Source: Ochotona curzoniae (taxonomy: Eukaryota > Chordata > Mammalia > Lagomorpha > Ochotonidae). From it: a DNA stretch of 64,000 bases. The position numbers and the translations under genes were made by a program. Below are positions 1 through 11,631 of this stretch, one piece after another. A model generated the notes under the pieces. The model had not been told where the DNA came from. It ran no database searches and worked only from the letters and a program-made list of their open reading frames with translations. Position 1 is the first letter of the stretch. Every line of letters begins with the position of its first letter. The DNA lies in NCBI RefSeq assembly GCF_017591425.1, contig NW_024467121.1, positions 496,001-560,000 on the forward strand. The letters are read 5' to 3'.

Positions 1-183
1 CCTATCATGTAATGTTGCTTTACCTAAAATGTTCATTTCTGTAAGGCTAGCGAGTATACTGGAACTATAAAGCAAAACTAACACTGAGGCTATCTTCCAG
101 AAATTTAGCATCTCAGCGCTGGAATTTTTCAACACCAAATTTGACTTTTCCCTGGTCAGTAAAAACCCACTATCCTCAAACCA

Positions 184-508
184 GGCCCGCTGCGGTAACC
201 TAGTGGTTAAAGTCCTCGCCATGCATGCATTGGAATCCCATATAAGTACCGATTCATATCCTGGCTGCTCCACTGCCCACCCAGCTCTCTGCTTGTAGCT
301 TGAGAAGGCAGTTGAGGACGACCAAAGCCTCCGGACCCTGCATCCACATGGAAGACCCAGATCCTGGCTTCAGATCGGTTCAGCTCCAGCTAATGCAGTC
401 ATTTGAGTCTAGATTAAACAAATTGAAGATCTTTCTCTCTGTATCTCCTTTCTGTATATCTGCCTTTCCAATTAAATAAATAAATAAATAAAAGTCTTTT
501 TTAAAAAA
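184..508 (+). mobile_element. C-SINE, full length
   Basis: Head GGCCCGCTGCGGTAACCTAG, tail of AAAT repeats. Moderately diverged. Confidence 0.88.
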
Positions 509-1009
509 TTCAGCAGTGGGAACCAAAGAGGAAGTGACATTCAGGGGAAGTCAGATGTTTTTAACTCCCCAAAGGTTTTGCTGCTCAGGAAACTCCTGCT
601 TTACAATCAGCTTCCGACTGGTTGAGGGCTTCCACCGCAGTTGTTACTAGAAGTGACGTTTCCACCACAGGGTGTGGCCAGTTTATCAGGTGAGTTCTTT
701 GAGATTTTTAAAAACAAATGGTGTAGTGCTCTGTCCTTCTAAAAGATTAGGGTTGCTCAGTGGATCACTGGGCTAGGGTTCAGCTCTGAATCAATGAACT
801 ATTTTCTTAGCTTACCTATCTGGAACAATTTTTAAAAATCAGATCGTCGAAAGAAGCCCAAGGGACTTGACATAGCAAAATCTACGCAGTTCTCTCACAG
901 AACTCTAAGAAGAATGCATGTTTTAAAAAATATTTTGTATGCCAAAAGGTAGAATTTTGAGATTCCCAAATCCATTTATTTAAATTCAGTAATCAAGAAA
1001 CTCAGCTCT

Positions 1010-1363
1010 GGGCCCGGCGCGGTGGCGCAGTGGTTAAGGTCCTCGCTTTACACGCCCTGGAATCCCATATGGGCGCTGGTTCTAATCCTGGCGGCCCTGC
1101 TTCCCATCCAGTTCCCTGCCTGTGGCCTGGGAAAGCAGTCGAGGACAGCCCAAAGCTTTGGGACCCTGCACCCGCGTGGGAGACCTGGAAGAGGCTCCTG
1201 GCTTTGGATCGGCATAGCATCGGCCGTTGCGCTCACTTGGGGAGTGAATCATCGGACGGAAGATCTTCCTCTCTGTCTCTCCTCTCTGTATATCCGCCTT
1301 TCCAATGAAAAAATAATAAAAATAAATCTTTAAAAAAAAATAAATCTTAAAAAAAAAAAAAGA
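1010..1363 (+). mobile_element. young C-SINE with perfect 15-bp TSD
   Basis: Near-consensus copy with intact box-A-like (TGGCGCAGTGG) and box-B-like (GGTTCTAATCC) sequences. Target duplications AAGAAACTCAGCTCT at 995-1009 and 1364-1378 are identical, so the insertion is recent. Confidence 0.95.
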
Positions 1364-1851
1364 AAGAAACTCAGCTCTTCAGCATGCTTCCTAGAAGTCC
1401 CACAGAGGGAAGGGCTCTCCTCCAGATAACTTGCTTTCTAATGTGTTTCCCATAGAAGATAAGACAAACTGTCTTATGTATGAGTAAATAATTCCTCCCT
1501 TGTTGCTATAATATAACATTCATTTCAACGAGTGAATTCTCTTCTAATTATCTGGAGCTGTGGAAAGCAATCCATGATGCTTTGGATAAGAAGATAAGGA
1601 TGGAAACCACAGGAAAAATCTGACCTTACGCACATAAGCAAAGGACTTTCTTTTGAATACTTACTGAAAGTCTGAAGTGTGTGTATCTGGTCTGTATAAA
1701 GGATTCATGAGGATATAAAAACATTTATCCTGCTCCCTGCAAAAACTTTCCCAACACTGGGGGAAGGAAAGTACCTCTGCTTGTCACCCACAGCTATTGA
1801 GAAATAGACAACTTGCAGACAGCTTTCAGGCAATATTAAAAACCAAACTAG

Positions 1852-2163
1852 AGGCCAGTGTACTCATGTAGCAGCTAAGCCTCCTCCTCTAGTACCAGCA
1901 TCCCATATAGGGTGCAAGTTTGAGTCCTAGCTGATTCACTTCCAATCCAGCTCCCTGCTTATGGCCTGGGAAAGCAGCAGAGGATGTCCCAAATCCTTGG
2001 GACCCTCTACCCCCTTGGGAGATCTGGAAGAAGCTGCTGGCTTCCAGCTTCAGACTAGCCCAGTTCAAGCAGTAGCAATCATTTGGGAAGTAAACTAACA
2101 GATGGAGAATCTCTCTGTTTCTCTCCTCTCTGTAATTCTGATTTTGAAATAATTTTTTTAAAG
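1852..2163 (+). mobile_element. old C-SINE
   Basis: Diverged forward copy recognised by CATCCCATATAGGG, the CCAGCTCCCTGCTTATGGCC stretch and a degraded tail. Confidence 0.8.
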
Positions 2164-2175
2164 GATCAAACTAAA

Positions 2176-2434
2176 GGGGCTGTCATTGTGTGACACGGTA
2201 TCCCATATGGTTCAAGTGCTGGCTGCCCTATGTCCTGCTAATGTGAAGGATGACCTAAGTGTTTGGTCCCCCCTGTACCCACATGGGAAACCTCGTGGAA
2301 GCTCCTGGTTCCTGGCTCCTCCTGGCCCAGCACTGCCTGTCCATTGCTAGCATTTAGAGAATGAACCAGTGGATGGAAGATCTCTGCATTTCTCCACCTC
2401 TCTGTGTATTCAAATAAATAAAATACATCCTTTA
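2176..2434 (+). mobile_element. old C-SINE, internally deleted
   Basis: Forward copy with GTATCCCATATGG and the body from CCTGCTAATGTG to CAAATAAATAAAAT; parts of the head are missing. Confidence 0.65.
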
Positions 2435-2599
2435 AAACGATCCAATTAGAGTCATGTTTCTGAAAGTGTGTTCTGTGAGACTCTGGGTAAAACCATAACG
2501 CATTGTTAGAGAAGAATTCCATCTTGTAGTATATTTGGAGACATTCTGCCTTAGCTTGGCTGCTACAAGAAAATCCCACAGGCTACACAACAGATACTT

Positions 2600-2960
2600 C
2601 CTACAGTTTGAAGACCGGGAAGACTGTCATCCAGGCTGATCCAGTTTTTGCTGAGGGCCCTTTGCCCGGTTGGCAAATGGCTGCCTTTTCGCTGTATGCT
2701 CACGAGAGGGCGGTGGGGTGGAGAAGGAGGGAGGGAGAGAGAGGAGGAGCAGGTATCCAGTCTGCTCCTCCTCTCAGAGGGCCACTAATCCCATCATGAG
2801 GGCTGTATTCTCATGGCCTCATCTAACCCTATTTCTGTACTAACACCTTCCCACTGGGGAACAAAGGCACCGGCTGTAACCACTCCCTCACTATGTGTCC
2901 CTTTTAGAGGTTGGTGATGATCCTTAGCATAATAAAAACCTTGAGGAATTCTGCTATCTG
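2600..2960. repeat. ancient interspersed repeat, family not named
   Basis: Contains the ordered pieces GCTGAGGGCCC, CGCTGTATGCTCACGAGAGG, GGGCCACTAATCCCATCATG and CTCATGGCCTCATCTAACCC. They follow a common mammalian repeat whose name I am not sure of. A second copy lies at 30008-30365. Confidence 0.45.
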
Positions 2961-3819
2961 TTTAATCCAATAGATTATGAATTTATTTGGCCATGAAACT
3001 CCAAGTTAGGCCTAAGATTGTGCCTAGGACTAACACAGTATTGAAAAAAACCTGAGACTGAGGTATGAAACTGTAGATTAACTACAGGGAATCTAAATGA
3101 GAGATTAGACACTGACTAGGAAGGAGCTGCCTCCCCTCCCTGGGGCCTCGTGAACTCAGTTCATTCCACTTCACAAACACATGTACAGCTTTTTCTACAC
3201 ACCATCAACATCCCCTTCCCCCTTTTCTGTTATTTGTTTGTTCGTTTGTTTTTCGGTTGTTAGGACCAGAACTGGTGAGTTGTCTTTTTGTTGCTTGGAG
3301 GGTAAAGCGATCCTTGGCTGAACACAAGCCCATCACCTGTCCTCTTCATGTTCATGGGTGGGGTCGGGAGCCACAGAGGAATTTTCTGTGAGAGATAAAG
3401 CTCTGTCATCATTGCTCATCTGGAGATGGAGCTACCTATAGTGTGGGTGGTTGCTCAGCTCCGTGTCACAGCCATTTCTTCCTTACCTCTGAGGTGCGGG
3501 AACAGAGGGGCCTGGACAGAAACAGCAAAAGAGAAAAGAGAAGAGCTTATACTCCAGAAGCTTTGAAACCACAGTAAATGTGAAAGCTACTTTAATACAT
3601 CACAGACCATAAAGGTTCCCAGGACACGTTGAAACTACACCCAAGAGACTCGAGAGAAAGAAAGGCAGGAGTGTGTGTGTGTGTTGGGTTTCTGAATGAC
3701 TATGGCTTGAACAGGCTGGTCAGGAAAGAGAAGTTTATTCACAGCACACACACACATGTGCATGTACACCCTTAAAAGGTATAGAAGAGAAGTGTGCTGT
3801 CCAAGAAACAGAAATTTGA
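2961..3819. other. no recognised content
   Basis: Unique-looking sequence apart from short TG and CA runs (3669-3683 and 3745-3757). No coding signal. Confidence 0.5.
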
Positions 3820-3984
3820 CAGGCCAACAGTGGGAGCCATAGAAAGATCCTGGCTCATAGCAGCTGACTGGGATGCTTACACCTCAGTCCCTCAGGGAGG
3901 GACAAAAGGTTTTGAAAACAGAAGAGACATGATCAGATCCAATTTTAGAGAACTCTCCCTGTGGAGAGATTGAAAGCATAAATA
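3820..3984 (-). repeat. L2 fragment
   Basis: The run AGAGACATGATCAGATCC followed by CTCTCCCTGTGGAGAGATTG matches the reverse complement of the L2 3' region. Confidence 0.5.
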
Positions 3985-4135
3985 GTACAACAGTAGCCAC
4001 CGCTCTTGGAATAGTTACCGCTACTTATCTCACAAGTACGAGAACAGAAAAGTTAAGTGATTTTGACCTAGGTCATACAGTGACAAGGCATCAGAACCAG
4101 CATGTAGACTCTGGTCTGATTGATTCCACAGCATC
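3985..4135 (-). repeat. MIR fragment
   Basis: AGAAAAGTTAAGTGATTTTG, then AGGTCATACAGTGACAAGGC and a TAGACTCTGGTCTGATT end fit the reverse complement of MIR. Confidence 0.65.
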
Positions 4136-4139
4136 TAAG

Positions 4140-5228
4140 GGGGATATAGGCTTGCAGGCAACAGCAGCATGTGGATCCAAGGGGACCTGAGGGGGCAGAG
4201 GGCTTGAGAGCTCCCGGTTTGCCAGTGTGGACTGGGAATCCTCCGGAAGAAAGCAGACTAGAGGACCAAAGTCCTGGATAAAGAAGCTGGGGGACACTTG
4301 GTTAGTCTTCCTGAGTGTCTTATGGCCAGAAGCTCTGGAGAACACGACTGAGTAGGGGCAGGGAGGCAGCTTGGACCATTCCTGCTGTCTCTGTCTTCAT
4401 GTGGTTCCTGCCAGGATCTTGCATTTTACCTTCCCCTTTATGTTGCTGAGTTCCATGTGCAGCCTGTCAGTGTCTGTATCATGAATTTATAATGATATTC
4501 TGATAATGTCTGCATGAATCTGGAAGATGCTTGCACTTTTGCATCACAGCTGCTGTGTAAACAGAATAGCCCAATGAAAGGGGCTGGCTGCTGGTACAAT
4601 GCTAATGAGATGCAGATGAAGACATTGGGCCAGTGCCCACCATTTCTGAGTTACCTTCCTTTGTGTGGTTATAGGGATTTAGGATATGTACCTCATGCAT
4701 GCATCGAAATCATAATTTGCTATCAAGGAAACAAGAGGGGCTATGTGAAACTTGAACACTGTCTAGGATCTATTTTAGACTAAGAATGACTTCATGGAAA
4801 TAACATTCCTTTTTGTTTAAGATTTCAGCATCCATAAACCATAAGACACAAACGTAGAATCCCTGTGGCAGGAATTTTTGAATACGTATTCTATTTTCAC
4901 TGGCTGTCAGTTTTTTTGTGCAGTCGAGATACATACTTACGTTACACATGTCTTCAACTTGAAAACTCTCCTAAGCTCCACATCCATCTGTCACTTCCTG
5001 TGTCAATTCCCTTTACCTGGCCTAGGGTCTTCATCTGTTTCTCTGAGACTGCCCCCTCCCCCACCAGGCTCCTTAGCATAACACACTGTGCCTGTATCAC
5101 TGCTTTCTGTCATATGGATACCTCTTGTCTATCTTGGGATTATTTTCCCTTAAACCTTTAAACTTGCTTTTTGTTTTGCATTCTCTAATTCAGTGTGCAG
5201 TACCATCTCTCTACCCAGGCATCACCTT
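4140..5228. other. no recognised content
   Basis: Mixed-composition intergenic sequence; short open frames at 4514-4783 and 4865-5161 have no recognisable domain. No clear repeat. Confidence 0.5.
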
Positions 5229-5564
5229 TTATCTTTTTTTTTCTTCTTTTTTTTTTTTTTTTAGTTGGAAAGTCAGGTATACACATAGAGGAGAGACAGA
5301 GAGAAAGATCTTATGATTCACTTCCCAAGTGGCTGCAACGGCCAGAGCTGAGCTGATCCGAAGCCAATAGCCCAGAGCCTCTTCCGGGTCTCCCACACAC
5401 AGGTGCAGAATCCCAAGGCTTTGGGCCATCCTCAACTGCTTTCCCAGGCCACAAGCAGGGAGCTGGATGGGAAGTGGAAATGCTGGGATTAGAATCAGCG
5501 CCATATGAGATCCCGGCTCATGCGAGGCGAGGACTTTAGCCACTAGGCTATCAAGCCAGGCCCT
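5229..5564 (-). mobile_element. C-SINE, full length
   Basis: Long T-tail at the left (5229-5263) and head GGGCCTGGCTTGATAGCC read on the minus strand. Confidence 0.9.
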
Positions 5565-6110
5565 CAAATATTTATTAAGCACAAGTTATCATCCAGATAT
5601 TGTGCTAAAAGTTAGAAAGACCATGATGTTAGCACACAGTCTGTGTCCTTGGGAAACTAAGACCTGTCACAGACAGGCAGGGGAAGCTAGTATAGTAGGT
5701 GTCTGAGGCACTGTTAGAGTTGTCCAGGGCACCCAGCCAGCAAAAAGGGAAGAATTAGACAATGCTACTGAGGAGGACAAGGAGGGCTGGGAAAGGCAGG
5801 CCACAGGAGAAGCATGAAAGGTGCAAGGTAAGTAGACAGGAAGGCATGAGAAACCAGGCGGCTACAGGCAAGCACAGCCAGTGTGGCTGAAACAGTGTCC
5901 GATGAGGACCGAGATGCAATGGCTCAGTTAGGGTGTCAAAAACATTCTCCTAGAAGCACTGAGTTTCCTTTGGGACCTTGAAGCAGAGGAGTAATATCAT
6001 GACACTGGGCAACTGGGAGGCCACCTGGGGAACAGCATGGAGGACAGGTGGCAGGATGTGAGGAAGGAAGCGGGAGCTCACTCGGACAGAGACCACACTG
6101 GATGAAGCAT
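5565..6110 (-). repeat. L2 3' region
   Basis: Begins AAATATTTATTAAGCAC, the reverse complement of the L2 end. It continues through the purine-rich L2 3' segment (CCAGTGTGGCTGAAACAG, then GAGGAGTAATATCATGACAC) in the right order. Confidence 0.6.
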
Positions 6111-6420
6111 GGCTTTCTCATTGGAGCAGGGAGGGCTGTGTCTGACTGACTTGGACGCTTCCTAGACTGGGGATGTCAAAGCATAAGACTCCAGGCTGAG
6201 TCTCCATTTTAAAGACTGATGCTGTCTTCTGGCAGAGCAGTGAGATGAAGATAGACGTTTTCAGGACTTGCTCGCCACCTTCTTGGGGACTCACCTTGAT
6301 ATGGAACCTTAAGGTTATAGAAGAGATGCTTAAGGAGTTCATCCCTAGGCATTCACTAGGGAGGGCTGTTTCACTGGGGAAATCCAACACACCACTGCTC
6401 GTTGTTGTCTTTGCAGCCCG

Positions 6421-6724
6421 GGGGATTTATAGCGAAGACACAGAGAGAAAAGCCTTCTGTCCACTGGTTCACTCCCTAAGCAGTCTCAATGGCCAGGGAT
6501 GAGCCAATCCAAAGCCAGGAAACAGGAGCCAGGAGCCTGGAATTTCTTCTGATCTCCTACGTAGGTGTAGGGTTCCAAGGCTTTGGGCCATCCTCTGGGC
6601 TTTCCCATGCCATAGGCAGAGATCTGCATGGGAAGTGGAACAGCCAGAACATGAACTGACACCCATATAGGATCCCAGATGTGCAAGGTGCGGATTTAGC
6701 CACTGAGCCATCGTGCTGGGCCCT
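6421..6724 (-). mobile_element. C-SINE
   Basis: Head at the right (CGTGCTGGGCCCT), body recognisable throughout, degraded A-tail. Confidence 0.85.
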
Positions 6725-6789
6725 GCATCTTGATTTCTAAATGACTAAGATAACCATCCCTAATGATGTATTATGTACATGCAGTATGA

Positions 6790-6794
6790 GCAAA

Positions 6795-6825
<31 letters not shown>

Positions 6826-6863
6826 GCTTTCATGTTTAAGTAAAAAAAAAAAAAAAAAAAAAA
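6790..6863. repeat. AAAT microsatellite and poly(A)
   Basis: About nine AAAT units (6790-6825), then a 24-base A run (6841-6864). They are probably remains of SINE tails. Confidence 0.85.
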
Positions 6864-6911
6864 AGATTGGTGTCTGGGTGGCTGGCCTTGAGGCATAGCA
6901 AATTAACCATT

Positions 6912-7226
6912 GCTGGCCCCTGCATGGTAGGCTGGAGGTTAATGTCCTTGTCTTGCACACACCGGGATCCCATATGGGCACTAGTTCTAATCCCGGCAGC
7001 CCTGCTTCCCATTCAGCTCCCTGCTTGTGGCCTGGGAAAGAAGTCAAGGATGGCTCAAAGCCTTGGGGCCCTGCACCTGTGTGGGAGACCTGGAAGAGGC
7101 TCCTGGCTTCAGATCAGCTCAGCTCCAGCAGTTGAGGCTATGTGGGGAGTGAATCAGTGGACAGATGGTCTTCCTTTTTGTCTCTCTTCCTCTCTGTATA
7201 ATAATAATAATAATAATAATAATAAC
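6912..7226 (+). mobile_element. C-SINE with AAT-expanded tail
   Basis: Forward copy whose tail has become an ATA/AAT microsatellite of about nine units (7199-7226). Confidence 0.88.
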
Positions 7227-7227
7227 C

Positions 7228-7372
7228 ACTTCAGCAACAACAGCATACATATGAGAGCTCTGGTTCAAGTTTCTGTTATTCTGCTTCCCATATAGTGCCC
7301 TGCTAACGCACCTGAGAACGTAGCAGATGATGCTCCGTGCCTGGGCCCCTGCCACCTTTGTGGGAGAACTAG
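7228..7372 (+). mobile_element. old C-SINE fragment
   Basis: Weak forward match: GAGCTCTGGTTCAAGTTTC, then CTTCCCATATAG and CCTGCTAACGCACCTGAGAA. Confidence 0.4.
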
Positions 7373-7439
7373 TTTGAAGTAGTCATTAGTTTCATTCTCT
7401 TTCCTATGGACAATAATTTACCAACTCTATTCAATGAAT

Positions 7440-7612
7440 AGTCCCTCCTTTCCTCCACTGGTCTTAAAATGCCACCTCTGATAGACCAATGTTTGATACT
7501 ATTCCACTCTGTCCCATGGGTCAGTTTTATATCTCTGAACAGTAATTTGCTTTAATTGCCATATTTCATAATAGTTTTTGTTATCAAGAAAATTATTTGT
7601 TCCTAGCTGATT
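7440..7612 (-). repeat. old L1 fragment
   Basis: AAAATGCCACCTCTGATAGA, then CACTCTGTCCCATGGGTCAG and TTGCTTTAATTGCCATATTT follow the reverse complement of an ancient L1 3' region. Confidence 0.5.
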
Positions 7613-7614
7613 CT

Positions 7615-7800
7615 ATCTCCCATTCATAGTAACAAAGAAACCCCCAAGCAACCCAAAGATCTATGGAGAGAGGAGTTGCTGGATATATTGTTGAAGTCAA
7701 ACAGCAGAATATGATTCAGCAACTAAAATAAATGTGTTACACAGCATATGGCCATCTGGCTGAATCTCAGCAATAAAACATCACGTGAGATGGAGGCCCT
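7615..7800 (+). repeat. old L1 3' fragment
   Basis: CATTCATAGTAACAAAGAAA, AAGCAACCCAAAGATCTATG and GGCTGAATCTCAGCAATAAA correspond to the conserved ORF2 end and 3' region of old mammalian L1s. Confidence 0.55.
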
Positions 7801-8573
7801 TTTCCTGAGCACTCCCAGGTGAATTTGTTCAAGGCAGGAAGCCAAACAGGAAGGTGTCACCCACATGGAACAAGTCCACACTGTTCCGGAGCTCTCCCGC
7901 TTCCCTGCCTTGCTTGGAGAGTGCCTGCAGCCCCGTGGGCAGGCGCCACCTTGCCGCTGGTTCTGATAACAGCCCTGCAAGGTTATTGAGGACATCTGTC
8001 CTTACTGTAGAGGTTCAGCCTCTAGCCTGTGTTCAGCCACAACTGTGTGTGGACTGACCCAGCAGGAGCTTCCCTGGGTGGCTCTCTGGGAAGACTGACC
8101 AGGCAGGATTTCTGGGCTCCCAAGTAGACTATTTTGCCTGTCAGCTGGCGGCCAGGCCTGCACATCCCTCAGCTCAGAGTTCCCAGGCTGCCTCCAAATC
8201 CCTGCGGAACTTCTTGCCTGGTGACCTCCGCACTTGAGAGGCTTGGGCCCGGCAGGAGCACTTTCTCTCAGCAGACTCTTGACTGCCATGGATGAGAGGC
8301 AGGTAGAGAGTGTGGAAGTACAATATTGTCACCAACTCTGGTGAGAAAGGCAAAATGAGGTAATTTCTGCTTTTCATGTGCAAAACAAGGTTGCAAGAAG
8401 GGCTAAAAATGGCAGTTACACAATAGTAAGTACATTCAAGACAGACAGTAAAGCACTTCCCAGCTTTTAGTCTCCGCCCCCAGCGGTACCTAGAGGAATT
8501 GCTGGGGCACAGTGCTGGGACATCCCCAGAGTTCCCAAGAACCTGAGAAATTGCACTTTAAAAAGTATTTATG
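7801..8573. other. no recognised content
   Basis: Moderately GC-rich intergenic stretch with no domain-bearing frame and no repeat I can name. Confidence 0.45.
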
Positions 8574-8910
8574 GGGCCCGGCATGGTGGCGCAGTGGCGC
8601 AGTGGTTAAGGTCCTCGCCTTGCACGCCCTGGAATCCCATATGGGCACCGGTTCTAATCCTGGCGGCCCTGCTTCCCTTCCAGCTCCCTGCCTGTGGCCT
8701 GGGAAAGCAGTCGAGGACAGCCCAAAGCTTTGGAATCCCTGTACCCGCGTGGGAGACCCGGAAGAGGCTCCTGCCTTTGGATCGGCATAGCATTGGCCAT
8801 TGCGCTCACTTGGGGAGTGAATCATCGAACGGAAGATCTTCCTCTCTGTCTCTCCTCTCTGTATATCCGGCTTTCCAATAAAAATAAAATAAATCTTAAA
8901 AAAAATAAAA
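8574..8910 (+). mobile_element. young C-SINE, duplicated box-A segment
   Basis: The head reads TGGCGCAGTGGCGCAGTGG, a 9-bp tandem duplication over the box-A-like motif. Target duplications TAAAAAGTATTTATG at 8559-8573 and 8911-8925 are identical. Confidence 0.95.
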
Positions 8911-8927
8911 TAAAAAGTATTTATGTA

Positions 8928-9214
8928 TGGGCCTGGTGCAGTAGCCTAGTAGCTAAAGTTCTCACCTTGCATATACTGGAATCCCATATGAGTACTGGTT
9001 CTAATCCTGGTTGCTCCACTTCCCTGCTTGTAGCATGGGAAAGCAGTTGAGGATGGCCCAAAGCCTTGGGACCCTGCACCCGCGTGGGAGCCCCAGAAGA
9101 AGCTCTTGGCTCCTGGATCAACTCAGCTCAGAGGAGTAAATCAGCAGATGGAAGATCTTCCTCTCTGTCTCTCCTTCTCTCTGTAACTCTGACTTTCCAA
9201 TAAAATAAATAAAT
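8928..9214 (+). mobile_element. C-SINE, tail split by insertion
   Basis: Forward copy from GGGCCTGGTGCAGTAGCC to CCAATAAAATAAATAAAT. Its tail resumes at 9423-9441 after the inserted element 9215-9422. Confidence 0.88.
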
Positions 9215-9422
9215 ATTTTTTTGGAACTAGGAGCCATGAGCTTCCTCCGGGTCTCCCACACGGGTGCAGGGTCCCAAGGCTTTGGGCCATCCTCGATTGT
9301 TTCCCAGGTCACAGCAGGGAGCTGGATGGGAAGTGGAGCTGCTGGGATATAAACATGTGCCCATGTAGGATCCTGGCGCATACAAGGCGAGAACTTTACT
9401 ATTAGGCTACCACGCCAGGTCC
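9215..9422 (-). mobile_element. 3'-truncated C-SINE inside a SINE tail
   Basis: On the minus strand it starts with an intact head (GGACCTGGCGTGGTAGCC), runs about 200 bp to GGCTCCTAGTTCC, then goes straight to an A-tail (AAAAAAAT). The last ~110 bp of the SINE are missing. AAAATAAATAAAT at 9202-9214 and 9423-9435 acts as the target duplication, though in such A-rich DNA it could be chance. Confidence 0.75.
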
Positions 9423-9436
9423 AAAATAAATAAATC

Positions 9437-9700
9437 TTAAAAACATTTATTTATTTGAAAGGCAGAGTTACAGAGAAAGAGAGCGAGATTTTCTCTCCCA
9501 GACAGCCACAACCCAGCCAGGACTGGGTCAGGTTGATGCCAGAAGCCAGGAGATTTATCCAAGTCTCTCATATTGGTACAATGGCACGAGGCCTCGGGTC
9601 ATCTGCTGCTGCTCTCCCAAGAACGTTAGCAGGGAGATGGGTCAGAAGCGGGACCAACTGGTACCTGAAGTGGCGCTCATGCGGGATATCAGTGTTGAGG
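9437..9700 (-). mobile_element. old C-SINE
   Basis: TTTGAAAGGCAGAGTTACAG tail side at the left; CAGCAGGGAGATGGGTCAGA body; the head is poorly preserved. Confidence 0.65.
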
Positions 9701-9719
9701 GCAGGGTGCATCACGACAT

Positions 9720-9815
9720 TGACCCCAAAAACTCGCCCTTCTAACAAACTCCCGGATGATGCTGACACACCAGATGGTCGGGGGTCCCACTCACGGAACA
9801 CGTTGCTGATCGTGA
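9720..9815. repeat. MER5-like DNA transposon fragment
   Basis: TTCTAACAAACTCCCGGATG, ATGCTGACACACCAGATGG and CCCACTCACGGAACACG follow the MER5/Charlie-type terminal pattern. Confidence 0.4.
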
Positions 9816-11309
9816 GCGATTTGGTTGTGATGAGTCTTTCGGTCCCCTCACCTTGGAGCGCTCAACCCGGACTCCAACTGAGGGCTCTAGGAAGCCTCTC
9901 CCCGAGTCACATCCAATGGTGAAGATACACAGCCAGCAACTGATGGGGAATTTTTATTCTGAAGGTAATAAGCCAGGAAGCATTTTCCTACCAAAAAATA
10001 TTATAACTGCTAGTTGTGGGGTGGAGAGGATCCCAATCCAATCACAAAAAGCCTTTTAGCTCATGGTTTTGAATTAGCAATATTATTTCAACTGCAAGTT
10101 TGCTTATTTTCTTAATATCCGCTGGGAATCCAAGGCTGCCTACACTGAGGTCCCTGTGCAAGTGCCAAGGGCAACCATGGGCCTCTGAGGCCAGAGCAAG
10201 GCACTGCGGGGCCAGAACACTTTGTTAATTGACAGAAGACCGGGATTAAAAACCAACACCCTCTAATTAGGATCCTGGAATGAAGTCTTTTTATGTGGTT
10301 TTGTTGTTGTTGTTGTTTTAATTAACTTGTACACTTCTTGGCAAGCTGATCATAGTAATACAAGGACTTATCTCACATGTTGGCCTAACCTAAGTTGCCC
10401 CTTGTAGATCAGGAAATGGTTGGACTTGGTCTGCTAAGAAGAGAATTAGCATTTGGATGTGATATAACCCTAACTCTTCATATATTGGAATTTTTACTCC
10501 TGGGAACACAAGCCAGGAGTGGCTTTATGATCAAATTAGGAATAAGCCATGTCTGGTTAAGCCTGCCTGAGTTTTTTTTTCTCCTTTCCTGCTGGCAGGT
10601 GAAGATACTCACTCGACTTTTTTCAGCACATCTGAGGCATGTTCAAACAGCATATTGTTATGATTTACTGCTTAATTGTTGTGTGCCCATGTGTGCCTGG
10701 GCCTGCAAAGCTATTGGAGCCTGTTTCTTTCCATCTAACATAGACAGTCTTAGATGTAGGTTTAGAAAGACCTTTCTTTGTCTTTAATGATTTATTGTGA
10801 AGGTGGTACCAGTCCAGATCAACCAAAACAAGGATGCAGACATAAAGCAAAAAGGAAAGACAGGTAAGTATATAACAAGGAAAATGGCGACTGTAGAAAA
10901 CCCAAGCTTAGCTGTTGCAGCAGCTTCTTCTACTTGGGTCCCAAATGGCTTTCAACTGGTGATTGGATTACTTATGTGTGACAGACACAGAGAGAGAACA
11001 CTGTAATACTTCGTGAAGAGTAGAAGTTGGGCCAACATTTGCATATTCAGATCAAACATCTCAAGTTGCGGTAACTTGTACCTGAAGGTGCTGGCGCTGA
11101 GAACCGCAGCCAGGATCCAAGCACAGGAGAGCCAGAGGGTGAGCAACCAAGGGAAGGCCACCGGATGTGAGATGCAAATAACTGGAGCTCAGCATCTGCC
11201 TCCTGCAGGATCACAAAGCGCATCTTGGTTTCACTTTTGCCTATAAGCCAAGGACTTGTTTTGTCAGGATTTCCAAACTTGTGATTTAAACTTTATTTCT
11301 TTTTCCAAA
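9816..11309. other. no recognised content
   Basis: Intergenic; includes a GTT-rich run (10299-10316). No coding signal or named repeat. Confidence 0.45.
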
Positions 11310-11631
11310 GAAACATTTATTCGTGTATTTATTCAAAAGGTAGATTGACAGAGAGGCAGGCAGAAAGGGAGAGATCTTCCATCCAATGGTTCACTTCTCA
11401 AATGTCCTTAGCAGTCAGGGATGGGCTGGGCGAAGCTAGGAATTCCATTCACGTTGCCCATGTTGGTGGCAGGAACTGAACTACTTGGGCCATCATCCAC
11501 AGCCTCACAAGGCACATATTTGTGGGAAGATGGATTGGAAGTACAGGGTAGCTGGGACTTGAACCAGGCACACTCGTATGATCTGAGTATCCCAAGTGAG
11601 GGCTTAACCCACTGCACCACAGTGCCGGACT
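11310..11631 (-). mobile_element. old C-SINE
   Basis: Diverged reverse copy; AGAGATCTTCCATCC and the head CAGTGCCGGACT are still visible. Confidence 0.75.

Noticed and set aside
184..260. tRNA genes suggested by box A and box B motifs
   Set aside because: The motifs belong to the tRNA-derived SINE heads; no cloverleaf of a real tRNA is kept in the copies examined.
1022..1333. Many open frames of 60-140 codons in C-SINEs
   Set aside because: The same translations recur (for example PACGLGKQSRTAQS) at every SINE copy on one or other strand; they are SINE sequence, not genes.
10860..10875. Isolated GGTAAGTA donor-like site with nearby short frames
   Set aside because: No matching acceptor, coding frame or promoter nearby; chance match.
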